Source: Saprospiraceae bacterium
Lineage (GTDB): Bacteria; Bacteroidota; Bacteroidia; Chitinophagales; Saprospiraceae
Assembly: GCA_020850225.1 (NCBI GenBank)
Contig: JADZFD010000007.1
Span: forward strand, 43,274-107,273
Reading direction: 5' to 3'
Length of the DNA: 64,000 nucleotides
Below are positions 1-8,583 of this stretch, one piece after another. Position numbers and translations under genes: made by a program. The notes under the pieces are model-generated. The model did no database searches. It was not told the origin of the DNA and worked only from the letters and a program-made list of their open reading frames with translations. The number at the start of each line of letters is the position of its first letter. The stretch's first letter is position 1.

Positions 1-385
1 GCTTGCCTCCTGTAAATCTGGAGCCGTACACGATGTCCGCATAGCCATCCAGAACAGGTTGAAGTAAAAGATTGTACTCCTGCGGGTCATATTCCAGGTC
101 GGCATCCTGTACTATAATGTAATCACCTGTTGACTTTTGAATACCTGAATGGATGGCAGCTCCCTTACCCTGATTTTTGTCGTGTCTATAATAAGTAATG
201 TTTAAATCAGGATGTTCCGACTGATATTTGAGTATCAGAGACTCGGTATTATCAGTTGAGTAGTCATTGATAACAATAATTTCCTTGTCAAAACCACCAT
301 TCAGACGAACACATCTAATTCTCTCAAGAATGGAAACAATGGTTTTTTCTTCGTTGTAGGCAGGTATGATGACGGATAATTTCAA
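1..385 (-). CDS. Glycosyltransferase family 2, 5' part only
   Basis: The first 128 codons of a GT-A fold glycosyltransferase; the gene runs off the left edge. The N-terminus reads LKLSVIIPAYNEEKTI, the nucleotide-sugar binding start of GT2 enzymes. It is followed by NDYSTDNT and the metal-binding DxD-type segment QDADLEYDP, then YGSRF. GKGAAIHSG and YGSRF resemble the dolichol/polyprenyl-phosphate mannosyltransferase (DPM1-like) branch, so transfer of a sugar from a nucleotide donor to a lipid carrier is a reasonable inference. The acceptor cannot be told. The start is a TTG, because no ATG lies upstream in frame and the family motif begins right after it. A cytoplasmic, membrane-associated enzyme is expected. 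Confidence 0.85.
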   Translation of the reverse strand, partial: MKLSVIIPAYNEEKTIVSILERIRCVRLNGGFDKEIIVINDYSTDNTESLILKYQSEHPDLNITYYRHDKNQGKGAAIHSGIQKSTGDYIIVQDADLEYDPQEYNLLLQPVLDGYADIVYGSRFTGGK

Positions 386-809
386 AATATATAATTTTTT
401 GTAAAGATATTTTAATATACTAAACACTACAAAATAAAATTCGTATTAATTAAATTTTGCACATAATCGGGTTGCTTTGAGTTGATTTCCATACACATCA
501 GGTATTAATACCGGACTATGCATTGGAAAATCTAATATAAAACCAAGCTGTTGCAAATCAGCAATCTCACCTGATTATCTTCTGTTATCATAGTGGTATA
601 CTGTCTATAATCTATCCACGTCCTGCATTGAGGCAATTCTGAAAATTATGCTGTAAAACAATAGTGTAATACTTTTGCTACCGTGTGTACAATCTTCTAA
701 ATTCGGTTAATTTTTTTTCTTTACACAATTATTGCTTCCATAAAGTATTACATATCTTATTTGCTACAATCGATACCAACAATAGTATTATAGGCAGTCA
801 AAAATGAAC
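386..809. other. Intergenic region, 424 bp
   Basis: Between the partial glycosyltransferase and the ABM-domain gene. Apart from the frameshifted coding-like remnant at 446-645, I see only AT-rich sequence and no RNA gene or clear terminator. Confidence 0.5.
446..645 (-). pseudogene. Decayed gene remnant (about 65 codons, frameshifted)
   Basis: On the minus strand two open frames join into one protein-like stretch. The upstream frame reads FSELPQCRTWIDYRQYTTMI followed by TEDNQ. After a shift near position 570 the next frame reads SGEIADLQQLGFILDF, continuing to KATRLCAKFN and a TAA stop at 446-448. The upstream frame is closed by a stop at 646-648. The composition looks coding, but there is no start codon or ribosome binding site, so it is best read as the 3' end of a lost gene. 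I do not recognise the family. It could also be chance. Confidence 0.35.
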
Positions 810-1103
810 TTAAACAAGATCGCAAAGAGAAAATGCCTTTGGTTTTTCATCGAACAACACCTTGGTTTTAGCCCATGTTGTACGAAAGAGTTCAGATTGC
901 CGGTAATTTTGAAGGTCAGCATGGGATCTCCACCGGCTAACGGTATAATACACGTTGTGTTGTTCAAAATCCCTTTTTACTTCGACACCCATGCAACCGT
1001 CAAAACTGGCAATCAAGGGTTGTGCATCCCTGAATATTTGTTCAAAGGCTGCTATGTTTTCAGGCACAAAGGACAGGCGTACAATTCTGAGTACAGGTAT
1101 CAT
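810..1103 (-). CDS. Small ABM-fold (antibiotic biosynthesis monooxygenase-like) protein
   Basis: A 97-residue protein with the dimeric alpha/beta-barrel (ABM) pattern: a first strand (VLRIVRLSF), a helix that begins FVPENIAAFEQIF, a central strand GCMGVEVKRD, then NVYYTVSRWRSHADLQNY and a C-terminal helix SELFRTTWAKTKVLF. This matches small cofactor-free monooxygenases and quinone/heme-processing relatives in length and order; the substrate is not predictable. Its ATG overlaps the TGA of the upstream SAM-hydrolase-like gene by four bases (ATGA), implying translational coupling and one transcript. Cytoplasmic; no signal peptide. Confidence 0.75.
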   Translation of the reverse strand: MIPVLRIVRLSFVPENIAAFEQIFRDAQPLIASFDGCMGVEVKRDFEQHNVYYTVSRWRSHADLQNYRQSELFRTTWAKTKVLFDEKPKAFSLCDLV

Positions 1104-1870
1104 TCGTAAAAATTAATTTGAATCATTTCGTTTTTTTGCATATTGAGCATTGAGCTAGCTTTGTCGAGGTTAAGAGCAATCTCAAGATAGCCGGATGAGT
1201 TGAAAAAAGCTACAGGGTCGCCAATGGATACATCACTGTAACCATTACTCAAAAAAGTAATAGGATCATTGGGCTTGTAGTACAATTGAAATCTCCTGTT
1301 ATTGCGTGCTTTTTCAAAAGCCTCTTTTTTCAGATTAATAATCACATTTTCAAAATGATCAATATGTATAACCGAAGCTCTTATCTGGTTGGATGTAACA
1401 ACGGGTTGTATGACTAATTTTTTGTTGAAATCAGCCACTACAGGCCCGATTTCTTCTATCGGAAGTCCATGACTCAGATATGCAACGGCATGAGCAATGA
1501 TTATATTGATATTAGACCCTGCTTCGGGTAGGTCTATCAGGAATACCTGTGTGTCGTCAATATCATCAAACAGCAGACTGAAAACGCCATTATTAGGTCC
1601 TACAAAATACTGATTATTCTTTTTAAAAACGATGAATTCGCTTTTTCTTTTATAATAACAGTTAACAGCTACGACATGGATAGATGAAGGGGCAAATACT
1701 GAAATAGTATTTCCTAAAAAGAAAGCCGCTTGTACAATATCAAATCTGTCAATATTATGACTGATATCAATAATATTTAAATCGTCCCTACGGGATAAAA
1801 TAGATGCTTTTAATTCGGCAACATAATAATCTTTAGTTCCATAATCCGTAGTCAAAGAAACTATTTGCAT
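1100..1870 (-). CDS. SAM hydrolase / SAM hydroxide adenosyltransferase-like protein (DUF62)
   Basis: 256 residues, the usual family length. The N-terminus MQIVSLTTDYGTKDYYVAEL and the following IDISHNIDRFDIVQAAFFL are hallmarks of the fluorinase/chlorinase/SAM-hydrolase superfamily, which in most bacteria splits S-adenosylmethionine to adenosine and methionine using water. The C-terminal barrel contains HIDHFENVIINL, matching the conserved D-x-F-GN-x-xTN region. Odd point: where classical members have a DPGVG segment this protein has VNCYYKRKSEF, so it belongs to a divergent branch and activity is uncertain. Translated together with the ABM gene that overlaps its stop codon. Diverges from phoH, with about 200 bp between them. 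Confidence 0.85.
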   Translation of the reverse strand: MQIVSLTTDYGTKDYYVAELKASILSRRDDLNIIDISHNIDRFDIVQAAFFLGNTISVFAPSSIHVVAVNCYYKRKSEFIVFKKNNQYFVGPNNGVFSLLFDDIDDTQVFLIDLPEAGSNINIIIAHAVAYLSHGLPIEEIGPVVADFNKKLVIQPVVTSNQIRASVIHIDHFENVIINLKKEAFEKARNNRRFQLYYKPNDPITFLSNGYSDVSIGDPVAFFNSSGYLEIALNLDKASSMLNMQKNEMIQINFYE

Positions 1871-1902
1871 GCCATTTCCGTTAAAATTCTAAAAATTGTA
1901 AA

Positions 1903-1915
1903 TCTCATTATGAGA
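1903..1915. repeat. 13-bp palindrome between divergent genes
   Basis: TCTCATTATGAGA is a perfect 6+1+6 inverted repeat, 33 bases upstream of the SAM-hydrolase-like start and in the divergent region shared with phoH. It could be a regulator site for the minus-strand operon; no regulator gene is adjacent. Confidence 0.3.
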
Positions 1916-2076
1916 ATTTCAAATTAAATTCCAATATTTGTGCACAAAGAAAAGATTTATAATTGACATATTATAATTAATTTAGATATATAATTAAAGA
2001 GTTTAATAAATTTTCAGATGAGATTGTTATGATTGAACGATCAGAAATTACAAAATCAATAAAAAATTAAGAAATA

Positions 2077-3123
2077 TTGAGTGAAGTTGTTTTGAATATC
2101 GAAGGTGTCGACCCGCTTGATTTGTATGGAGAGAATAATGCAAAGTTGAATGTCATCAAAAGGACATATCAGGATGTACAGATAACATCAAGGGGAAGTA
2201 TTATCAAGCTGAAAGGCAATAAACAGTCCGTCGAAACAGTTAAGGATAAACTGGAAATGATGGTCAGAATGGTGAAAAGTAAACCAGGATTTACAGTACA
2301 TGATGTGGAGGATCTTATTTCTGATATGGAAGGTTCCGAGGATAAAATCCAGCATCATTCATCCCACGGCGTTATCGTGTACGGAAAGAACGGAGCACCC
2401 ATCAAGGCCAAGACCAAAAATCAAAAACTACTTGTAGAATGTTCTGAACAAAACGACATAGTGTTTGCTATCGGTCCGGCAGGTACAGGTAAAACCTATA
2501 CAGCTGTAGCACTGGCAATCCGTGCATTGAAATCTAGGTTGGTCAAGAAAATTATTCTAACCCGTCCAGCAATCGAAGCCGGTGAGCACCTTGGATTTTT
2601 ACCCGGAGATATGAAGGAAAAGGTAGATCCCTATCTGAGACCTTTATACGATGCACTAGACGATATGTTACCTATGGAAAAGCTTAATTTTTTTATTACC
2701 AACCGGGTAATTGAAGTGGCACCACTGGCATTTATGCGTGGTAGAACACTCGATCATGCCTTCATCATCCTGGATGAGGCACAAAACTGTACTTCTACTC
2801 AATTGAAAATGTTTCTGACACGTATTGGACCTAGTGCCAAAGCGATAATCACGGGTGATTTGTCACAGATTGACCTTCCGGGACATCAAAAATCAGGTCT
2901 GAGAAAGGCATTGGAAATCTTGGCTCCGGTCGATGGTATAGGACAATTGTACCTGAGTTCCGAAGATGTGGTCAGGCATCGCCTGGTCAAGGAAATAATC
3001 AAGTCTTATGATATGGCTGAAGAAGAAGAACAGGCAGAAAAACTGAGACAAAGGGAAATAAAGGAAGCAGAATTACAGAAAGCCAAGCTCATAGAACAGG
3101 GAATTATTCCCCCGGATTTATAA
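2077..3123 (+). CDS. phoH: PhoH family ATPase
   Basis: 348 residues. The N-terminal third resembles the KH-like RNA-binding region of PhoH/YbeZ proteins. The ATPase core carries Walker A GPAGTGKT at residues 133-140 and a Walker B segment [11 protein letters not shown] near residue 230. The C-terminus is a charged, glutamate- and lysine-rich helix. PhoH proteins are linked to RNA handling and often work with the endonuclease YbeY; ybeY is not in this window. The start is TTG at 2077, preceded by an A-rich leader; no in-frame ATG gives a better N-terminus. The OsmC gene follows 20 bases after the stop and may share the transcript. Confidence 0.93.
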   Translation: MSEVVLNIEGVDPLDLYGENNAKLNVIKRTYQDVQITSRGSIIKLKGNKQSVETVKDKLEMMVRMVKSKPGFTVHDVEDLISDMEGSEDKIQHHSSHGVIVYGKNGAPIKAKTKNQKLLVECSEQNDIVFAIGPAGTGKTYTAVALAIRALKSRLVKKIILTRPAIEAGEHLGFLPGDMKEKVDPYLRPLYDALDDMLPMEKLNFFITNRVIEVAPLAFMRGRTLDHAFIILDEAQNCTSTQLKMFLTRIGPSAKAIITGDLSQIDLPGHQKSGLRKALEILAPVDGIGQLYLSSEDVVRHRLVKEIIKSYDMAEEEEQAEKLRQREIKEAELQKAKLIEQGIIPPDL

Positions 3124-3143
3124 CCAAAAATATTAATGATATC

Positions 3144-3563
3144 ATGACATCTACTATCGTTTATTTAGGAAATTTGAGAACAGAATGTACGCACGTTCGT
3201 TCCGGACAAACCATAATTACGGATGCACCACCGGATAATAACGGTAAAGGTGAGGCTTTTTCCCCTACAGATCTTGCTGCAACTTCTCTGGGAACCTGTA
3301 TGGTTACTATAATGGGTATCGCTGCAAATAATCACAATATCAATATCGACCAGACAAGACTTGAAATAACCAAGCATATGGCATCTGATCCAAGACGTAT
3401 TGCTGCAATAGATGTAAATATCATTTTTCCTGGTATACAATATTCTAAAAAAGATAAAAAAATACTGGAGGTAGCCGGTCGAACCTGTCCGGTGGCCTTA
3501 AGCCTTCATCCGGATATACAACAGAATATCACATTTGTCTGGCCGGATATGGACAATGCCTGA
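3144..3563 (+). CDS. OsmC/Ohr family peroxiredoxin-like protein
   Basis: 139 residues with the two conserved redox cysteines of the family, Cys52 in SLGTCMVTIMG and Cys115 in GRTCPVALS. OsmC proteins reduce organic hydroperoxides through this cysteine pair at the interface of an intertwined dimer. The sequence is closer to the YhfA/OsmC-like branch than to classical Ohr, so the peroxide substrate is open. It lies 20 bases after phoH and about 47 bases before aroA, on the same strand. Cytoplasmic. Confidence 0.9.
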   Translation: MTSTIVYLGNLRTECTHVRSGQTIITDAPPDNNGKGEAFSPTDLAATSLGTCMVTIMGIAANNHNINIDQTRLEITKHMASDPRRIAAIDVNIIFPGIQYSKKDKKILEVAGRTCPVALSLHPDIQQNITFVWPDMDNA

Positions 3564-3610
3564 TAGCAGTAAATCACAGGTGAATACATATTTTAAATCA
3601 AAGTACAGGT

Positions 3611-4876
3611 ATGTCAGCTATTGAGATTACTTTCACAGAAGCAAAGGCAGAAGGAATAATAGCGTTGAAAGGGTCAAAAAGCATTTCCAATAGGGTTCTT
3701 ATGATTCGTGCTCTGTCCGGAACTGATTTTGTTATTGACAATTTGTCGGACAGTGATGATACCCGTATTTTGGATCAACAGTTAAATTCCGGATCTGATG
3801 TCTATGATGTTCAACATGGAGGCACAACTTTCCGATTCCTGACAGCTTATCTTGCGCTTCAACCAGGGAATCAGGTGTTGACAGGTTCTGAAAGAATGAA
3901 GCAGAGACCGATTCAGCCTCTTGTAGAAGCATTGAATTATTTGGGTGCAGATATAGAGTATCTGGAAGTAACAGGATACCCTCCTTTGTTGATAAAAAGC
4001 CCGAAATCAGCATGGAAAAACCAGGTGTCACTTCCTGCAAATATCAGTAGTCAGTATATATCGGCATTAATGATGATCGCTCCTGCATTGAAAGATGGAT
4101 TGAATATCGAATTGACAGATAATGTTGTATCAGAACCATATATAGATATGACATTATCCGTTATGCAGGATTTTGGTATAGAAATACTAAGAACTGATAA
4201 TTTAATTACCATACAACCACAGCAGTATAAGGTAAAAAATTATGCTGTTGAATCAGACTGGTCATCGGCTGCGTATTATTACCTTATAGCAAGTATAGTT
4301 AAAGAGGCGGATATTACTGTTAAAGGATTGTATGCCAACAGTATACAGGGTGATGCCGAAATTGTACAAATCGGTGAAAGTTTTGGAATAGTTACGGAAT
4401 ACACTGAAAATCAGATTCGTATTCTTAAAAGTGGAGACAGTAGTGTGCCGGATTTTTTTGAATATAATTTTATAAAAACCCCTGATTTAGTACAAACAGT
4501 CTCTGTTATGTGTGCTGCCCATGGCGTTCAGGGCTTATTTTCTGGTCTGCAAACACTTAAAATCAAAGAAACTGACAGGATTAAGGCACTGAAAAATGAA
4601 TTGTGTAAAGTTCAGGTTGCCCTGATTAAAATGCCGGAAAACCTTAGTAAACAATCGCAGATAGAATACTACCTTCAGGAAGGAAAAGCTACTTTTCCGG
4701 ATGGCAACCCTGTATTTATAACTTATGATGACCATCGGATGGCAATGTGCCTTGCTCCTTTATCAGCTTTGCATCCTATTGTGATTCAACACCCGGAAGT
4801 GACTGGCAAAAGCTATCCAAATTTCTGGAAAGACCTGAATACACTCAAATTCAGTATCAAAGCATGTAATAAGTAA
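3611..4876 (+). CDS. aroA: 3-phosphoshikimate 1-carboxyvinyltransferase (EPSP synthase)
   Basis: 421 residues, the normal length. It transfers enolpyruvate from PEP to shikimate-3-phosphate, the sixth step of the shikimate pathway. Conserved sites seen: LKGSKSISNRVLMIRAL for shikimate-3-phosphate and phosphate binding, GGTTFRFLTAYLA, SDWSSAAYY, KETDRIKALKNEL with the PEP-binding region, and DDHRMAMCLAPLSA near the C-terminus. Bacteroidota AroA often has this GTTFRF form of the second motif. The gene stands between the OsmC gene and a sugar-phosphate transferase; no other aro gene is nearby. Confidence 0.95.
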   Translation: MSAIEITFTEAKAEGIIALKGSKSISNRVLMIRALSGTDFVIDNLSDSDDTRILDQQLNSGSDVYDVQHGGTTFRFLTAYLALQPGNQVLTGSERMKQRPIQPLVEALNYLGADIEYLEVTGYPPLLIKSPKSAWKNQVSLPANISSQYISALMMIAPALKDGLNIELTDNVVSEPYIDMTLSVMQDFGIEILRTDNLITIQPQQYKVKNYAVESDWSSAAYYYLIASIVKEADITVKGLYANSIQGDAEIVQIGESFGIVTEYTENQIRILKSGDSSVPDFFEYNFIKTPDLVQTVSVMCAAHGVQGLFSGLQTLKIKETDRIKALKNELCKVQVALIKMPENLSKQSQIEYYLQEGKATFPDGNPVFITYDDHRMAMCLAPLSALHPIVIQHPEVTGKSYPNFWKDLNTLKFSIKACNK

Positions 4877-5033
4877 GTACTAATACAAATGGGCGTTGGT
4901 TTTGTAAGTTTATAGTATATCATCGGTTATTTTAAGAAATATCACTATAAAAATATAAAAAATATCAATAAAAATTCAGTTCTAAAATATTTAACATTAC
5001 CTTTACATCGTTAAAAAGATAAAAATTACTACA

Positions 5034-6083
5034 ATGTACGATGTTATTTTAGCAGCAATAACTGCATTTGCATTAACATATTTATCCATTCCTTCTATCA
5101 TTTATATAGCTCTGAAGAAGAATTTGGTAGATACACCCAATGAGCGTAGCTCTCATTCTTCGGGCACACCTTCTTTGGGAGGTATAGCCATCTTTGCAGG
5201 AACAGTATTTTCGATTTCATTTTGGGTACCATTTCAGTATTTTGACAATCTCCAATATATCCTTGCAGCATTTATAATTATATTTTTGATAGGTGCCAAA
5301 GACGATGTCATTTCGATTTCACCCAGGAGTAAGTTTTTAGGTGAATTATTTGTAACTTCCATTCTGGTATTGAAAGCCAATGTAAAGTTGACAAGTTTGT
5401 ACGGATTAATGGGTATCTATGTTCTGCCGGAATATGTCAGTATTATCTTTTCTATCTTTACAATTTTAGTAATTATCAATGGGTTTAACCTGATTGATGG
5501 TATTAACGGATTAAGTTCCTCTCTTGGATTACTTATTACCTTTGTCTTTGGTATATGGTATTTTTTAATTGGCAGTATTGAATTTTCGGTTATGGCCTTT
5601 GCGTTATTTGGTTCTTTGTTGGCTTTTTTAAAGTTTAATATAACGCCTGCCAAAATATTTATGGGAGATACCGGCTCCTTGTTTGTAGGATTAATATGTG
5701 CTATTCTGGCTATTCATTTTATAGAGATTCAATCACAGATACCAGAATCACCATATACATTTTCTTCTGCACCTTCAATAGCTATAGGGATATTGATTCT
5801 TCCATTATTTGACACATTACGGGTCTTTATACTTCGCCTGATGAACGGTAAATCTCCTTTTCATCCGGACAGAAGACATATACACCATGCGCTTATAGAC
5901 GCAGGTCTTTCGCATATGCAGGCCACAGGATTACTGATAGCTATATCCATAGTGTTTATCATTTTGTCTTTTATGCTTCAAAAGATAGGCAACTTCAATC
6001 TACTTGTCATTATCATTTTACTTGCTACGGTTTTGTCAATAATAGCAGGCAAATTTGCCAAACGCAAATTATCTAAAGTGTAA
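5034..6083 (+). CDS. Undecaprenyl-phosphate sugar-1-phosphate transferase (WecA/MraY family)
   Basis: 349 residues, a polytopic inner-membrane protein with about ten to eleven hydrophobic segments. It keeps the family's cytoplasmic active-site motifs: AKDDVISISPRSK (the DD motif), FNLIDGINGLSSSLG (NxxDGxxGL), MGDTGSLFVG and HPDRRHIHHALID (the HIHH motif found in WecA-type rather than MraY enzymes). It should transfer GlcNAc-1-phosphate or a related sugar-1-phosphate from a UDP-sugar to undecaprenyl phosphate, starting a surface glycan. A near-consensus -7 box (TACCTTTA, 4998-5005) lies just upstream. crcB follows after eight bases. Confidence 0.9.
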   Translation: MYDVILAAITAFALTYLSIPSIIYIALKKNLVDTPNERSSHSSGTPSLGGIAIFAGTVFSISFWVPFQYFDNLQYILAAFIIIFLIGAKDDVISISPRSKFLGELFVTSILVLKANVKLTSLYGLMGIYVLPEYVSIIFSIFTILVIINGFNLIDGINGLSSSLGLLITFVFGIWYFLIGSIEFSVMAFALFGSLLAFLKFNITPAKIFMGDTGSLFVGLICAILAIHFIEIQSQIPESPYTFSSAPSIAIGILILPLFDTLRVFILRLMNGKSPFHPDRRHIHHALIDAGLSHMQATGLLIAISIVFIILSFMLQKIGNFNLLVIIILLATVLSIIAGKFAKRKLSKV

Positions 6084-6091
6084 TATTTTTT

Positions 6092-6454
6092 ATGAATGTG
6101 GTGTATGTGTTTGTCGGAGGAGGAATTGGCAGTGTAGCCCGGTTTTACCTGAGTGCGTTGAATATAAATAAGGCTGAAGTTTTCTGGCCTGCCGGAACAA
6201 TGCTGGCTAATCTTTTGAGTTGTTTTATACTGGGTATTTTAACCGCAAAAATCCTTAATGATCAGCTACATGCTTCTGCAGCTTTGTTGCTTATAACCGG
6301 TTTTTGTGGTGGATTCAGTACCTTTTCATCGTTTAGCTATGAGTTGTATCTGTTTTATCAGAAAGGAGCAATATTATCCGGAATGGTTTATATCGGTGTC
6401 AGTCTGATTTTAGGACTGATGTTACTTGTATTAGGTATGAAGATAAGCAGTTAA
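6092..6454 (+). CDS. crcB: Fluoride channel CrcB/FluC
   Basis: 120 residues with four hydrophobic segments, the size of a Fluc subunit that works as a dual-topology dimer exporting fluoride. Family signatures are present: GGGIGSVARFYLS near the N-terminus, GTMLANLLSCFILG with the pore asparagine, and GFCGGFSTFSSFSYE, the phenylalanine-box and Na+-site region. It starts eight bases after the sugar-phosphate transferase and ends three bases before the stop of a convergent gene, so transcripts from both strands must end in or beyond each other. No fluoride riboswitch is visible in the short upstream gap. Confidence 0.93.
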   Translation: MNVVYVFVGGGIGSVARFYLSALNINKAEVFWPAGTMLANLLSCFILGILTAKILNDQLHASAALLLITGFCGGFSTFSSFSYELYLFYQKGAILSGMVYIGVSLILGLMLLVLGMKISS

Positions 6455-6457
6455 TGT

Positions 6458-8434
6458 TTACAGTTTAACAAATTTTAATTCTGTTCTTCTGTTTTGTTGC
6501 CTTCCTGCTTCGCTTGTATTTTCTGCTATAGGTTCTGTAGCACCTTTTCCCTCGTAAAGGATTCTGTTTGCATTAATATTTTTATTTATCAATGCGTCTG
6601 TGACAGCTTTGGCACGTGCTTCGGATAAGATGAGATTACCTTTTTCTGAGCCAATATTATCTGTGTGTCCCACTATTTTTATCACGAAAGAAGGATGATC
6701 AAGCATCATTTTAACAACGTTATTTATTTCAAAATCTGAAGTAGGCTGTAATACCGAAGATCCTGTTTCAAAAAATATATTGTGCAGCACCATCGAATAA
6801 TTATCTGAAAAAATGGTATCTTTAACAACCGGAATCAGGTCAATATTTAAAATATAGGGTTGAAAAGTAAAGTCTTCTTTTTGCAGGTCAAAGTGTTGTG
6901 AGAAGAAAATATAGCCGGACGCATTGACCTTACAAGCATATTGTTGTCCACTTGGTAAAGGCGCAATAAAAAATCCGTCGTTAGCTGTTGTCGTTTTAAA
7001 CAGTGTTTTATTTGTTATTAAATCCATCAATTCAACATCACCTGCCAGGGGTTTTTGAGTGTTTATATCCTGGATATAACCTTTTACGTAGGTCGTCGGT
7101 ACGGGTCTGGCATTTTCATACAACTCAAAAGAGTATATATTGATATTCTTGAGTAGTGTATTGTCATTATAGTTTGTGTTGCTGGCAAACCAAGCGGTTT
7201 TTCCATCTGAAGATACGGAGAGACTTCCTTCGTCTCCTTCAGTATTTATAGGAAATCCGATGTTAATGGGTGTACTCCAGGTATTATTGTAGGTGTCAAA
7301 TCTCGAATAAAAGATATCAAATCCACCCATACCAGGATGTCCATCTGATCTGAAATATAAGGTCTGTCCGTCAGGGTGCAAAAAGGGGCTTTCATCATCT
7401 CCCGTAGAATTCAAAACCGATCCCAGATTCCATGGAGTCATCCAACTGTTTTTTTCATCTTTTTGTGTCATCCACAGATCAGCACCACCCACAGAACCTT
7501 TTCGCCTGCTCGAAAAAATCATCGTCCTGCCATCAGCTGATAATGTAGGGTGAGAATCCCATGTTACGGAATTAACAACTTTGCCCATATTAACAGGTTT
7601 GGTCCATTCATTGTCCATAAACATGGAATAATACAGATCACAGCTACCATAGGATTCTCTGCGGTCACAGGCTGCAAAAACGATATAGTAACCGTCACCG
7701 GATATAGCGAAAGCACCTTCGTTGCCTACAGTATTTACACCCGACATAGGCCTGGCATTTATCCATGTTGTACTGTCTTTTTGTGCTATGTATATGTCTT
7801 CCTGTCCGATAAAATCTCCGGGATTCTGAATGTTTCTGGTAAAAACAAGATGCTGACCGTCAACAGATATTAGCGGAGAATATTCTGAATGTGCTGTATT
7901 TATGATAGGGCCTGCTCCTACAGGATGGAATGGAACAGGATGCTTAATGGCATGATCTATGAAAAGGCAATTTACTTTCATTTTTTTTGCCTTTTCAATC
8001 TTCTGTGCATTGTCTGAAGTGTTGATAAACTGATCCAGATAAACAGCCGCCTGAGCGTAATTTTTTAATGCTTTTTCAGTTTGAGCAATTGAATAATACA
8101 TTTCAGGATTAAATGAAGGATTCAGTTCTATGGCTTTTATAAAAGCTGTTTTTGCTTGTGTATAATTCTGTAATACAAAATATTGAGACCCAAGTCGAAG
8201 GTATCCCTCGGTGAAATCAGGTTTTATTTTCAATAGTTTATTAAATAATACTATACTTTTTGCTGTTTTTCCGGACTGTGCCAGAGCTTTGGCTTCCTGG
8301 TATATTTTAGTCTCTTTGGGTGATAGTTGTGGACTATCATTGATTTGTGCTAATCCCTGTTGATAAGTTAAGCAACTCAATAAGAATACGAATAAATATT
8401 TAATTGTTTTATGGATATACAATAATTTAGCCAT
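6458..8434 (-). CDS. PorE-like TPR / PD40 beta-propeller / OmpA protein (T9SS-associated)
   Basis: 658 residues. A signal peptide ends at about GLAQ (residue 30). TPR repeats follow (about 35-155), then a WD40-like (PD40) propeller of repeats such as GADLWMTQKD and GGFDIFYSRFD (about 170-430), a carboxypeptidase-regulatory-like fold (about 450-530), and an OmpA C-terminal domain with peptidoglycan-binding features VGHTDNIGS and NLILSEARAKAV. This domain order is that of PorE, a peptidoglycan-linked component of the type IX secretion system in Porphyromonas. An envelope anchor for secretion or gliding machinery is inferred; related proteins of unknown role share the architecture. A 14-bp palindrome lies 22 bases upstream of the start. 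Confidence 0.85.
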   Translation of the reverse strand: MAKLLYIHKTIKYLFVFLLSCLTYQQGLAQINDSPQLSPKETKIYQEAKALAQSGKTAKSIVLFNKLLKIKPDFTEGYLRLGSQYFVLQNYTQAKTAFIKAIELNPSFNPEMYYSIAQTEKALKNYAQAAVYLDQFINTSDNAQKIEKAKKMKVNCLFIDHAIKHPVPFHPVGAGPIINTAHSEYSPLISVDGQHLVFTRNIQNPGDFIGQEDIYIAQKDSTTWINARPMSGVNTVGNEGAFAISGDGYYIVFAACDRRESYGSCDLYYSMFMDNEWTKPVNMGKVVNSVTWDSHPTLSADGRTMIFSSRRKGSVGGADLWMTQKDEKNSWMTPWNLGSVLNSTGDDESPFLHPDGQTLYFRSDGHPGMGGFDIFYSRFDTYNNTWSTPINIGFPINTEGDEGSLSVSSDGKTAWFASNTNYNDNTLLKNINIYSFELYENARPVPTTYVKGYIQDINTQKPLAGDVELMDLITNKTLFKTTTANDGFFIAPLPSGQQYACKVNASGYIFFSQHFDLQKEDFTFQPYILNIDLIPVVKDTIFSDNYSMVLHNIFFETGSSVLQPTSDFEINNVVKMMLDHPSFVIKIVGHTDNIGSEKGNLILSEARAKAVTDALINKNINANRILYEGKGATEPIAENTSEAGRQQNRRTELKFVKL

Positions 8435-8455
8435 GTTTTATAATTTGTATATGAC

Positions 8456-8469
8456 ACCTGAATTCAGGT
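8456..8469. promoter_or_regulatory. 14-bp perfect palindrome upstream of the PorE-like gene
   Basis: ACCTGAATTCAGGT is a perfect palindrome, 22-35 bases upstream of the minus-strand start at 8434, where a dimeric regulator could control transcription. No T-run follows on either side, so it does not look like a terminator. Confidence 0.4.
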
Positions 8470-8583
8470 ATATAATACGATTTTCTATTCTAAAAGTTGA
8501 ATTTATTTTTTATGAAACAATACATATTATTTCCAATGTGTAACGTAATTTTAGCATGAATTATGCTTAAATTTATCATAAAA

